A DNA stretch of 64,000 bases from Epiperipatus broadwayi (Eukaryota > Onychophora > Udeonychophora > Euonychophora > Peripatidae), in the NCBI GenBank assembly GCA_028023455.1, contig JAQFVV010006231.1:6030036-6094035 (forward strand), written 5' to 3'. A model generated the notes under the pieces. It was given only the letters and a program-made list of their open reading frames with translations. It searched no databases and was not told the origin of the DNA. Made by a program: the position numbers and the translations under genes. Shown piece by piece: positions 22,320-34,754 of this stretch. Within the stretch, counting starts at the first letter, position 1, and every line of letters begins with the position of its first letter.

Positions 22320-23850
22320 ATTAATACACTTATGTATAAGACACCTATTTTTTACTCCTTTACACTATTCAAGCATTTGAAAAAGTCATGTGGTATTCTT
22401 ATTGATAAAATAATATGCCTACATAAATTATTTTTTAAACTCTTCAAAAGCATAATTTCACTATGAGACATTTTCGATCTTTCATAAAGTCAGTCCTATG
22501 AATACTGAATTGTTGTTTTTTTTTGTTTTGTTTTTTAGCTAGAAAACTGATTTGTTGTCTGTTGTCAGTGCCCTAATAGTGTGTCCATACAATAAAAAAA
22601 ATATTTGTTCAATCTATGATAATTTATAAATTTCCATCAAAATCATAACATAATTATAAATGATAATAGAATGTCCTTTTTAGAATGGCAATCATTTTAC
22701 ACACCTAAAGAAAAAATATTTTAAAAAAAAATAATTAAACAATAATTTTAAATGGCTATTTACATACAACCTTCTATTAGTAAAATAATTTATTATCTGC
22801 TGCCTTAGAAATGTCAAACTATTTTAAGAAAATGTAAGAGCATTCTTAAAATTTGCTAGAACAATTAATTTCTAAAATGTGCAAAATTTAAAATTTATCA
22901 TCAGAAATAGCATAAAACAAAAATAGTACAAAATATTATTAACTATTTAAAATAAACATAATGGTGTTATATACATATGTAAAACAATTTAAACATATTA
23001 TTATTTTAGAATATATATGAGGTGAGCTGATGCTTAAGGAATATAAACCTTGTTATAGTGATTATAAGAGCTATGAAAATTGAATGTATGAGCTACAGAC
23101 TTTTTAAAAGAGCAAAATATTACATAAGAAATGATTCTATTATAATTGAATTTCCTTTTGTTGGTCAGCATTGTGCATGTAAAAAATATTATGTTACTTT
23201 AAAAAAAAAAAAATCAATTTCACAATTTATTTTCAATGACTTTGTTTTTAACAATATCACAGCTGCAAAAAAAAAAAAGACATAGAAACAGTATGTAAAA
23301 AAATTCTAATATAGGATGTAATATAATTATATATTTTTACAATTAATTACAATTGCATATTTGAAATATACACTTGACTGATTGAAATACCATAGGAAAC
23401 AAAACAATTCCTAGAAATGGTGGTTTTAACATATATGTGAATTATATTAAAATATTACTAAATAAGTAAAATAATTTATAATTTTTGTAATGGCTGTTCA
23501 AAACATTTTATTTGAAATAAAAAGGAATACGATGTTTATAAAAAAAAATTTGTAATTATTATTATTATTAAGGTAGAAAAGAAAGTCTCCATCATGTAAA
23601 TAACTAAAAGATTGTTCATATATAAAAATTTCATGTCTCTTAATTGTAAAGCAATAATTTTAAAGTTTTTCCATTTTACATAACGAAGACCATTGAAGAG
23701 TAGTAATTAATTTATAGAGCGCACAGAGAACTTATGTAAATAGTCTGAACAGGCACTAACCTGTATTCAACGTGCTTTAAAATTTGCAATAATCAAGCTT
23801 ATTTTGCCAATAGAGGAATCTTCCAAACTATGACACAAGAAAATGACTTT
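22320..23850. other. A+T-rich non-coding stretch
   Basis: No gene or recognised repeat. The 75-codon frame at 23058-23285 is low-complexity and ends in lysine runs. Near 23690-23750, GAAGAGTAGTAA and CTTATGTAAATAGTC foreshadow the centre of the next foldback element. Confidence 0.5.
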
Positions 23851-24233
23851 TATAAAGATAAGAGTGGCCATCTTATCTTTAACCTAAATGTCTATTTATA
23901 TAGGCGAATCTGAAGCATCTTGATTTGGAAGCATGAAGTAGTTGTTTTCTCCACTGTTTAAATCCACTATTTCCTTTACAAATTAACTCGCGTGAAATCT
24001 TGCAATTTACAGTGAGTTAATAATACGATCTTAATGTTGTAAATTCTATAAACTATTGAAGAGTAGTAAGCTTATGTAAATAGTCGCTGTAAATCGCAAA
24101 ATTTCATGTGAGTTAATTTGTAAAGGAAATAGTGGAGAAAACAACTACTTCACGCTTCCAAATCAAGATGCTTCAGATTCGCCTATATAAATGGACATTT
24201 CTTAAAGATAAGACGGCCGCTCTTATCTTTATA
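23851..24233. mobile_element. Foldback MITE with about 150-bp inverted arms
   Basis: Left arm 23851-24014 and right arm 24084-24233 are imperfect inverted copies sharing GGCGAATCTGAAGCATC, GAAGTAGTTGTTTTCTCC and CTTTACAAATTAACTC. Each end is itself a near palindrome (AAAGATAAGAG...CTTATCTTT). The left arm has a short extra piece. Nothing is coded. The target duplication is unclear (possibly TA), so the superfamily is unknown. Confidence 0.8.
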
Positions 24234-24239
24234 CCAAAG

Positions 24240-25629
24240 ACCATATAACAGTATCTGAAAACCTGGATTACAAAAACTTTAATGTTTGTTAAGATTCTGA
24301 GATTTTCACTATTAATGCTGTCATTTTAATCATTATATTAAATAGAATGTTTAAATGGAACAAAAAGCAATCCAATCCCAATTTATATCAGGATGTATAT
24401 TTGTTAAAGTTTTTAAATGTCTAATCCACCAAAAGATGGCAAACTTTGGATATTGCTCCATACATACCACATATAGCTAAAAACCTAAGTAAAGTTTGCT
24501 CACAAACATATTGAGTAAGCATTCATACTCCTCCCACAACAAACAGACCGATAAATAATTCTAAGGACAGACTCCATAATGACCAAACTCCACACACCAA
24601 ATATAAAATTGCATATTCCCAAGCAAGATATAGACTATGTACTATGGTGAATCACACATGTGGCTATCCTCAAGAATTTATCAGCACAATTACCTTCACA
24701 AATGAGCCACAAATAATCCAGAATGTAACTCTATCTTCTTCAATCATTAAAATGCAATGAGCCATACATTCGAGCCCATAGCCACCTACATTGCATGAAT
24801 CAAGCAAAATGACTCTAAACAAAAAATCAAAGAGATATATCATATAGCTAACAACCCTATTGCCATAAATAAGAAGGAATCCTGCTTCCCCCTTCAAAGA
24901 AATGGGTAATATGATTTGCATATAAAAATTGAAATGTATAAAAATAGAGCAAAGTAAGAAAAAAAACATCAATAAGTGGTTTTAAAATATTTATTTAAAA
25001 TTTTTTTTTTTTAAATTTATTAACTTAAATTTTATTACATTGTTAATGAAATAATTAAAGTGATAGAAATAATTTATTTAAAAGTTTAAAAGTATACAAA
25101 TGTAGAATAACACACACATTAAAAATATAAAACAGTTTATGCAAAAGAAATCAGTCAAAAGTATGAACAAAATAAGATTAATATTTATAAAATTATTAAA
25201 AATGTATAAGGATATATAGTTATTGGGTTCATTAAAAAAATTGTATGGTAAAAATATGTATAAATAAATTGCTTCACTTATTTTTCAGAAAGTTTAAACT
25301 TCAATACTCTTTTCAGTGGGTTTATTAGTCTTATTATGATTATGCAAATAAAATGACATGTTAATTATTTAAAAATATTTTTAAATTTGCATAGGCTTTT
25401 ACTCCTATTCATAATTACATTTTAGATTTTACATTTTCTGAAGCAGCATTTACTGTATGAGAAATTAATTGCAGTGATCACAGATGATAGACAACCAAAA
25501 CTTTAAGCTTTTGTGTAATTAATGAGGAAAATTCACTAAGGATAAAAATAATAAAAAACATCTCAAATTAATAAAAATAATTTTATTTCCATATTAAAAA
25601 TAAAATTAATAATACTAAAAAGTTACAAA
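24240..25629. other. A+T-rich non-coding stretch
   Basis: 24500-24680 is slightly richer in C but holds nothing I recognise. The 100-codon minus-strand frame at 24670-24972 has no identifiable domain. Confidence 0.45.
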
Positions 25630-26307
25630 TAGGGTATATGAGCACAGACTTTCACACTATCTCATAACACTGATACACTCGAACACATACAGTATATGTT
25701 GAAAAGATAAATAATCACCAATATACGTATTTCATGCTAAACCAGCAATCATCAGTTGGTCCAGATTACCATCTCTACACATATATGCTATAAGTGCTCA
25801 TATATATATATATATTAAGATAGCCAAACCTCACACTTTAATGGACAGGCTTCAATCTACTCCACACCCCAACTCTTCAACCATCCATCCAATTAAAAAT
25901 CTGATGATGGAATGCTCAAAGGCCACCCTGAGACCGAGATTCTTGTAGCACCCATGTTGACCTAAGGTCAATCTGACCCCTCATGTACAGGACATAATCC
26001 ATTTGATACACATAGAAGGGATGGGCAGACATCTCTACTTATGTAATAGCTGAAACACACAGGCTTATATATACCTGTGTCTATATATGTAATATATAGG
26101 GTATATGAGCACAGACTTTCACACGACCCACCACTCCCCACACTATCTCATAATACTGATACACTCGAACACATATATGTTGAAAAGATAAATAATCACC
26201 AATATACGTATTTCATGCTAAACCAGCGATCATCAGTTGGTCCAGATTACCATCTCTACACATATATGCTATAAGTGCTCAGATATATATTAAGATAGCC
26301 AAACCAC
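25630..26307. repeat. Direct repeat pair, about 0.2 kb, flanking a richer block
   Basis: 25630-25829 and 26098-26307 are close copies: AGGGTATATGAGCACAGACT through TGTTGAAAAGATAAATAATC to AAGATAGCCAAACC. The second has about 20 extra bases (CGACCCACCACTCC region) that also occur in the SINE-like fragment at 17.9 kb. The 270 bp between them is relatively G+C-rich (TTGACCTAAGGTCAA near 25960). Consistent with segmental duplication of a dispersed repeat. Confidence 0.8.
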
Positions 26308-26574
26308 TTAATATTACATAAAATGTAAATCATTATTCAGTATATATAAGTGCTGATTGATGATTGCAATATAATAGATGCATAGATAAGAATAAAAACT
26401 CACAAAAACTTGAATATTCAGTACATAAATAACATTTTATTGATTAGTATCTTGTGTTTTCTTAATAAATTTATAAAGAAATAGTTGAATTGTACTCTTC
26501 TTTTTCTTTTCTTGAAAAAAAAATTCCATAACATGCTGTCTTTTTTTATTGGCCTTTGTATGAAATAGTGAATT

Positions 26575-27120
26575 GCAAGCTTTGATAATCAGTATTTATC
26601 AGATGGTCATGCAATTTATTACTACTTCCAAACAGTTTTCTGATTTTTATCTTTATCAATAAGAATTTAAGATTTACAGCTGAAACTAATGCAGTTACAC
26701 CTTTGGCACCCCCTTTCAACTCCTTTAATATTAAACTAAAATGCCTAAAATTCAAAAAACTTTTAAGATTTTAAATTTGAGTCAATCTTCTTATCCAGTT
26801 ATATAGATTTGAAGCAGGTCATTAATTATACATTTTGCTAATCTCAGTTCTATTCTAAATAAAAACACTTTTCCCCCCTTTGGGCAGAAATGTTAATAGC
26901 AACAGAACATAATTTGATTTTTTTCAGTTTACTATATCAAATGCAATCTTTCCTCTCTATTACTATTATAGGGTCATCTAATATAAATTTAAATAATCAG
27001 TATTAATGCAATTTAAATCCCATTACCAGAGCATTTTGGGGAGACCTTGGCTTTAGAGTTAAAAAAAGGAGAGTTAAAGGTAACTATCAAATACAAAGCC
27101 TAGAAACTATCTGAAAATGA
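26575..27120. repeat. Degenerate inverted hammerhead-family pair
   Basis: 26627-26672, minus strand, reads TTGATAAAGATAAAAATCAG then AAAAC: a decayed core with a GAT/ATC stem II that still pairs. 27082-27113, plus strand, reads ACAAAGCCTAGAAACTATC, like the GCC-GAAAC-GTC side. No functional core remains. Confidence 0.4.
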
Positions 27121-27124
27121 AGAT

Positions 27125-28482
27125 TAAATTGCACTAATATCAGTATAAGTTATCAAAGATTTTTCAAACATAAATAGATGGAAAAGTAAGAGAAAGAAAA
27201 GACTGTGATGCTATATAAATGTAATCACTTATAACTATTAATAGCTTTTAAACAGTGATGAATTGATTACTTTAAAAGTTAAATAAAATATTTTGGATTA
27301 GTCTAAATAACATAATACATATCTTCAAATCAAATTTCCCTTTTGATAACCTTCAAAATTTATTTTATAATCACACATTATACGTTAATTATTAAAACTG
27401 AAATAAACATAATAATTAATTTATTGTTAAATATTTCTTTGAAACCGATTTCAAAAGTACTAAATATAAATCACATACAATAGATAAGGTTAGTTCATTT
27501 AATAAATTAAAATTTTTTTACAATCTAGTATGCAATTAAAAAGTTGTAAAGCTCAATAATAATCCTTTATCTACTTAACAATAATGCAGTAAAAATATTT
27601 GAAAAATTGCTAAAACTGAGTGTTTCAAGCTGATATGAATTAAGAAAGGATTATATAAAAACATAATCAATACATAAATTATTTTATTAAGTTATAAAAG
27701 TTTAAATGTAAATCAAAATATATACAGAATATTTCTTCAAAAACTTATTTAAATGTTGTAATTCTAATAAATGAAATTATTACTCATCATCATCAATCAT
27801 GAACAGGCATTGCAGAAAAACATATTTTGAAATTCAATTTTTTTTTTATTTACTGATCTTTGTTTACTAACATTTTTCAAATCAATATGTGTTATACATA
27901 TAATTAACTTTGAATTGATTAAAAAGTTTAGTTTTACAATGTTTAAATTTACCTGATTGCCCATAAAGTAAAACGTTTACATAATAATAAAAAAGAAAAT
28001 ATTATTACTGGTACAAAATCTGAGGCATTTGAAATGTTTTAAACTAATGCTAACATAAGATATCAAAATTTGTTCTGTTTTTATGAAAGTGGTTTTTGAA
28101 AGAGTTTATAAATAAACAGATATATCAAGATTTGATGGAGTTTTGAATTGAACTATAATCCTGTGTAGTTTAATACAATAGAGGGACAAACTTAGAACTA
28201 AAGATTTCAGGATAAATTTTCAGCTCAATAATATAAATTTTTTTTATAAAAGCTTGAATCAAACTAACTGGACAAAATCTATTAAATGCTCAATATAGCA
28301 TTTGAGTAATACATTAACATCATATAAACTTCTAACTAATAAATTATAGAATTAGTTTTATTATGCTACTTTTTCCAATTCAAATGCTAATGTAAGTATA
28401 TTCTTAATTGCAACCTGGTGTGTTTTGTATAAATATGTTTATGAAAATTTAAATATAAGTTTTGTACTCTAGAAAAAGTAAG
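27125..28482. other. A+T-rich non-coding stretch
   Basis: No coding region, terminal repeats or tRNA-like sequence recognised. Confidence 0.5.
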
Positions 28483-28490
28483 GAAAATAT

Positions 28491-29539
28491 GGTTCTTGTT
28501 AAACAGCCACTGTACATCACTTGGTGGTGCTGTTTCTGTGCAAAAACACAGATATATGCCATTTACGTGGTTGATCTTGCGGCGTATAGAACAGTTCATA
28601 TTAGCTGCTAGCAGGCCTAGCTGGCCCACTGATGTACTCCGCGATACTATGCAAATAATGCAGACTTCACATATCACTACGGTATGATGTGAGGGTGTAT
28701 GTAATTCAACTGGCCATAACCCTTTTAATGTGCATTCGAAGTAATGATCTTAGACCCTAGCTGACATACTATTAGATACTAATAATTGTAAGCCCATCCC
28801 CGCACTTCCCTACCCAGCTTGGAAGGTGAAAAGAATCGCAAAAGGGCCAAACACCATTTCCCAGAACTCATATGAATACACAGGTTTTTTCGAGAAGAGC
28901 TATGAGATAAATTGTAAACTTGGTTTGATCAGAGTAATGCATCTTTTGGACGATCCTTTGAATCGGCAAAACCATCATTCCCCCCTCCGCACATTCCAGC
29001 ACTATGCACTGAAATTTAATTTAATTCAGACTGATTAGTTTGTTAATCAAGTGGGTTTTTTTTTATTTTGTTTAAAAGTTTAATTTACTATTAGAAAAAT
29101 AACGTACATTTTTAAATAAAAAAAAGTGTTTTGTTTTGTTTTTGACGTTTAATGTAGAATGCTAAGAATAACATCAACTTGTCTGAGGTTACAAGTTGTT
29201 TTGCAAATCATAAGCTTGGTTTGGTCAGAGTAATGTATCTTTTGGATGATCCTTTGGATCGGCAAAATTATCAGGTCACCCCCCCCTGCACATTCCAGCG
29301 CTACGCGCTGCAATTGAATTGAATGGAATTTCATTTTTTTTAGGCTGATTAGTTTGTTAATCAAGTTGTTTTTTTTTAATTTTGTTTAAATGTTTCATTT
29401 ACTATTAGAAGAATAACTTATATTTTTAAATAAAAAGAAAACTGTTTTGTTTTGTCCCGACCCAGAAACTTTATATTAAAACACTTTTGCACAGAAACAG
29501 CGCCACCAAGTGATATATAGTGGCTATTTAACAAGAACT
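28491..29539. mobile_element. 1049-bp DNA transposon, 55-bp TIRs, 8-bp target duplication
   Basis: TIRs at 28491-28545 and 29485-29539 share TTCTTGTTAAA, ATCACTTGGTGG and GCTGTTTCTGTGCAAAA with a few mismatches. Target duplication GAAAATAT is at 28483-28490 and 29540-29547. No transposase is recognisable. The inside holds a tandem pair of about 240-bp related units (about 28916-29146 and 29212-29460), each with TTGGTTTG, CAGAGTAATG, CACATTCCAGC and GATTAGTTTGTTAATCAAG. An 8-bp duplication fits hAT, P or Merlin; a GG start would suit Merlin, but this is not decisive. Confidence 0.87.
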
Positions 29540-29547
29540 GAAAATAT

Positions 29548-31499
29548 ATTAGAGAAACATATTTTAGATCACAAACTGATAAGTATTTAATTAATGATTA
29601 AACTTATATATTTGTGATAAGATCATTGCGTTCAATAAATGCCAAGAAATATTTGCTAATTACAGATATTTCTTGATACAATATTAAAAACGCAAAAAGG
29701 AAATCAAGACTGATAACATCAAGGATGAATGGACTATAAATAGTTTGAGCAACAAAGAATTGTTCTATTTCCAGTGAATTTACCGATGAATGATTGCAGA
29801 GAGATTTAAGTGATGGTAGCTGAAAGAAGCTTAAGTGACAATGCAGTGCTCTATTATGAAGCCAATGTGTTCGCGAGCAGCAGCTAAACAGGGACAAAGA
29901 GTTTGGGTAACCGAGGCTGGAAGAAACCATCTAGAAAGCAACCAATTGTGAAATGCGACATGGGAAGTGAATCAAAAGTGAACTATATATATTGTGTTGT
30001 GTGTGTAACAATAACTTTTTGTTATTATCATTTACTGTTTTATTTGTTGGTATTAGGAGTGCTTGCATTCTGAATACCCAACAAACCTATCAAGACTTTA
30101 TCATCCAGCAGTGAGAGAAGAAAAATCTTCAGAAAACTTTTTAAATGGTTGCAGTTTTGGAAATTAAAATAATTTAAATATTATGTTAACTTTTAATGTG
30201 GACTTAATTGTTAATGATAAAATATAGACTCCAATATTATTGCTGTCTTTAGTAAATTAAAAGATAAAGTCATTAATTTTAATAAATTCAGCTACTTCGA
30301 CAAAATACTTGTTGCAATATTTATTATATGGTTGTAGAACATGGATCATTTATTGGTCTAACATATATGTATTGGGATACTCCATAACACTTTATAAATA
30401 TGACAGCAATATCAAACAGTTTAACTAATTCATGTTTTTTTTTTTTTTTTGCTTGCTCAATCTGATGATAATCAATCTACTAGAATAAATAGCAGCTTTA
30501 TTGGACTGAGCAAAAAAATGTAAATAATAGTAACAGATTTCCTACAAAATAATTTTATGATAAACTTGATCATACTTACAAAAGTTAGCTCAAAGTTACT
30601 CTAGAAATATACAATACTGATTGCTTTTATTAAGAGCATATGACTGGGGATAGAAAACAATGGAATAGATAGATATGCTATTGAATTTTTTCAGAAAGAA
30701 AAAACTGCTGCAAAAAAAATTAAAATGAACACTGCAAAATGTGAAACTAACTAAAGAACCAGAATATAAGAAGTACTTACAGTTATAATTATCTCAAAAT
30801 TCGTAATTAACTTTTTATTTTGGGTCTATCTTTTTTTTCTTTTGAAGTTAAAGTAATCATACTTATTTATCAATGGCTGCTAATGATGAAGTTATAATAC
30901 ATTATTAAATAGTATTTTGAGCTATATGCTTGCTATTTGACAAAATATAACATGTTAACATTTTTTAATAATTTTCCATGTCCATTATTTGGATGATTTT
31001 TTTTCCCCAATTATTATCAAATATATTCTGAATTTTGTTTCCAAAATTTATAGTTAGACAATGTAATCTGTAATGTGTAATTACTAAATGTTTTCTGTTG
31101 TTTTTTTTTTAATTTTGGCAAAAAAAAAATGCACACGCATTTATTTAACATGTAATTAAATTAAAATCCATAGATTTGTTAGCAATTAGGAATGCCATAA
31201 GTATCTTCAAATATTTATGCACCCAAGCACACCATTTTACTCAATTTTACATTTTAAAAGAAATCCATTATATAAAACCTCTTTCCTCATCACTGATCAA
31301 CTGTCAAAAAGTTGGTTCTACACTGATCTCAAATCAAGTTTTCTAACTTTCCTGTTTCTACTTTCATAGAACCATAATTACCTTTTTCCTTAAGATTATC
31401 TAGCAACTTATTTGTTCTATTTTCAATATTTCCACTCCTTTCAAACATCTTTCATAATTCCTCTATCTCTAAACAAATATCTAACCCCTTGCAATGAGG
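29548..31499. other. Non-coding stretch with one higher-complexity block
   Basis: 29604-30130 is less A+T-biased than its flanks. It contains a 108-codon minus-strand open frame (29604-29930) with no domain I recognise. It could be a decayed repeat, a non-coding exon or chance. The rest is A+T-rich, with poly-T near 30437. Confidence 0.4.
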
Positions 31500-32640
31500 A
31501 GAACCATACAAGACTCACTTCTCCTCTCAATCCAAAAAAACCATTAATTCATTATCCAAAGTTTATTTGTCACTATATGCGAAAACTTCACTGCTCAACA
31601 TCCTGGTGTTCCCAAGGATCTCTTATTACATGCTGATTATTAATTTTTCCCAAAAATACATTAGAAAGATAAATTCACTAAGTGCAAGACTTATGTGGAA
31701 GGGCAAGACCATGGCCATCAGCCTGAGGGGTTTCCATAGGCACACAAAACTCATTGGGCTATCGCTGCATTGTTTTAACCTTTTGTTTCCAGCGTATATA
31801 TAACACCATCCTTAACCTATCTCACCATTTTCCAGAAGCATCATGCTTTACATCTGTTTCTCCTACAGACATCCTTCCTCCTCCTGTGAAGAGTTGGTGG
31901 TCATCCTTATTGTTAAATATTGCAAAATTTATCCTTCTACCTATTCAGGTTAACTCACAGAAAATTTATGTACTGGTATGCATACCATCTACCTAATGAA
32001 AAAAAAACCCTAATCCCATCACTGCTAATCCTTCCCAATCATTCAATCATTAAAAAGTTTAAACAGTGGCATCTCGAACCAAAATTTTTTGATTTTTTTG
32101 ATTAAATTAAACCCGAGTGCTCTGCCCACATGCTATTTTCTAGTCTATCGTAGAGGGTTCTCATGCTTGGACCCGGTCTGCCCTTTATGTAAACAGGATG
32201 ATGACACAATAATATATATTCTGAGTCATTGTACATCACTCCAATGGGACAGATTTTATTGCATCCATATACAAACCTAGAGTGCCTCTCCTCACCCAAC
32301 TGATTTCTAGCATATCCAACGGGATCTTTCCATCCATAAGAATCATAACTTTTCTGTTGTTTGCCTATTGGTCAACTAGGTGTGTGCTCATTTATGGCTA
32401 TGCCTTGGTTGACCAAAAGAAATTACTTCTGGCAAAACTTCAGGCCATCAGAAACAGAGATGAAAAATTAGCTCCAACATACATCTACAATCCATGCTAC
32501 ATAGAGCCTTGTAGCAATGGACTATGCTCAGACCATTGGTATTGGGTTATATAACCTTTATTGTAGTGTCTGTTAACAACATAACTCTGTTATTGCAATA
32601 ATGTAATTCTTTGATCTCACAATAAAATGTCTTGATAAAC
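31500..32640 (+). pseudogene. Second L1/Tx1-like LINE remnant
   Basis: Homologous to the remnant at 19963-21292. It has SKVYLSLYAKTSLLNI then RISYY, LMWKGKT and a zinc-knuckle region CPLCKQDDDTIIYILSHC, where the His of the CCHC pattern is Tyr. It is broken by several frameshifts (frames change near 31800, 31980, 32100 and 32280) and ends with CACAATAAAATG near 32627. There is no RT catalytic core. It is older or more decayed than the other copy. Confidence 0.65.
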
Positions 32641-34754
32641 AAATATCTAATTATTTATGTAAAGAAGAGATTAAAGCATAAAAAAGTGAGTTATCATTAA
32701 ACAAATATTTATAGATTAAGGCAAAAAAAACCTTTCTTACTTCATTACTAATAAATATTATAATAGATTTTTAACTTGATAATAAATATATGCATTAGGA
32801 TGTAATATAATGATTTTAACAATAATTACAGAAGGAATAACAATTGAAATTAGTTGGGAACAAAAAAATGCTATACATACCTAGAAACTATCATCATCAA
32901 TCCACTGCAGGATGAAAGTCTCTCCAAGTTCAATCCATCTCCAATCTTTAGCTTCTCATCTCCACATCACCCCTGCACACTTTCTTATTTCATACATCCA
33001 TCTCACATGTGGTCTCTTTCTGGATCTTTTACAATCTCTTGGAATCCAGTTTAAGATTTCAATTGTCTATCTATTATCATCTCTTCTAGCAATATGTCCA
33101 GCCTATTTCCACTTCAGCCTTTTAATTTTTTCAATGAGGTCAGTAACCCCTGTTTGTTCTCTTACCCATATATTGTGTTTTCGATCTCTTCTTGTTACTC
33201 CAAACATGCATCTCTCCATACTTCTTTGAGTGTCTGAAGTCTCTGTATTGCTCTTCTATTAAGTGTCCAAGTCTCAGATCCATAAGTAAGAACTGGTAAA
33301 ACACTTCCTTTTCAAACACATAGGCATATGTCTTTTTAGTATCAAGTTATTTTAGCAAAAGCACTCCAACCAAGTTTAATTCTATGATTAATTTCAACCA
33401 TTATGTTTCCATATGTATTAATAATTTGACCAAGGTATTTGTAGCTGTTAATTTCTTCTAACTCATCATAATCAATCTTTATTTTCATATTTGAGAAAAT
33501 CCATTAAACATTACTTTAGTCTTTTTAACATTTATCTTTAGTCCTACTTTCATCTGATAACTCCTGTAACATTTCCTGCAACTCTTAAGTATTATTTGCA
33601 AAAACAACTGCATCATCTGCAAAATCTAAATGACTTAAATAATCTCTATTTACTTTCACTCCTTTAGCTTCCCATTTTAATCCACAAAATACCTCTTGCA
33701 GCATTGCTGTAAAATGTTTTGGAGATATGGAGTCACCCTGTCTCACACACCCTTCTCAATGTTGACTTTCCTAGTATCATTATGTAATCTAATTGTTGCT
33801 GTTGCACTTTTATAAATATTCTTTAAAATATGACAATATCCTAGATTTATACCTTGATGATCCAATGCTTTAATCAATGAAGAAATGTTTATAGAATCAA
33901 ATACCTTTTCATAATCTACAAATCCAAAGCATAATGGCAACTCATATTCATTTGTCCTTTCTATAACTTCTCTCAATACCTGGATATAATCTACTGTACT
34001 AAAACCACTTTTAAATCCAGCTTGTTCTCTTGGTTGGTGAAAATCCAATGTTCTCTGTAGACAAATTATAATTATCTTAGTAAAACATTTTGTATAAAAC
34101 TGATAAAAGGCTGACAGGTCTGTAATTTCTATATCTTCTTTATCATCTTTTTTAAATATTAATATTAATACTGCATTCTGATACACCTTTATCATTTAGA
34201 CATTTGGTATATAACTTTGCTAAAAAAAAATTGATTTCTTCACCTTCTTTTAATATATCAATTATAATTCCATCATTACCTGGAGCCTTTCCTTTTTCAT
34301 AAATTTAATTGCATATCTCACTTCTTCATTTAAAATTCTGGGCAATTCAGAAGATAGGAGGTACTTGTTCTTTATTACTATATAATTCTTGATAGAAGTC
34401 GTCTACCCATTTCATGATGTCATCTTTCTTTTTAGTAATAATTCCATCTTTTTTCCTTATTGCATATATAAATTTCCTATCAATACCAAAATGTTATTTT
34501 ACACTCTTGAGACTTTTATTCTCTTCTACAACTTTCCTTGCTAGTTCACAGTTATACTTTCTTATATTATTTTCAACTCTTTTCTGCACCATTTTACAAA
34601 ATTCGAAATATTCAATCCTTTTAAATGCATCATTTTTATATATCTTCATATTCCTTCTTTTCTTCATAAATTCTCTAGTCTCAGTAGAAATTTTATTGGT
34701 CAATTGCTGCTTTTTTCTACTAGCTATCTTTGTTGCAGTTTTTAAAAGTGTACA

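Noticed and set aside
24670-24972. 100-codon minus-strand frame
   Set aside because: Hydrophobic, no domain, no homology I recognise; probably chance.
28627-28640. Hammerhead-like ACTGATGTACTCCGCG inside the 1049-bp transposon
   Set aside because: Core is CTGATGT and no GAAA with paired stems follows.
29604-29930. 108-codon minus-strand frame as a gene
   Set aside because: No recognisable domain, no splice or expression evidence visible; kept only as a low-interest observation.
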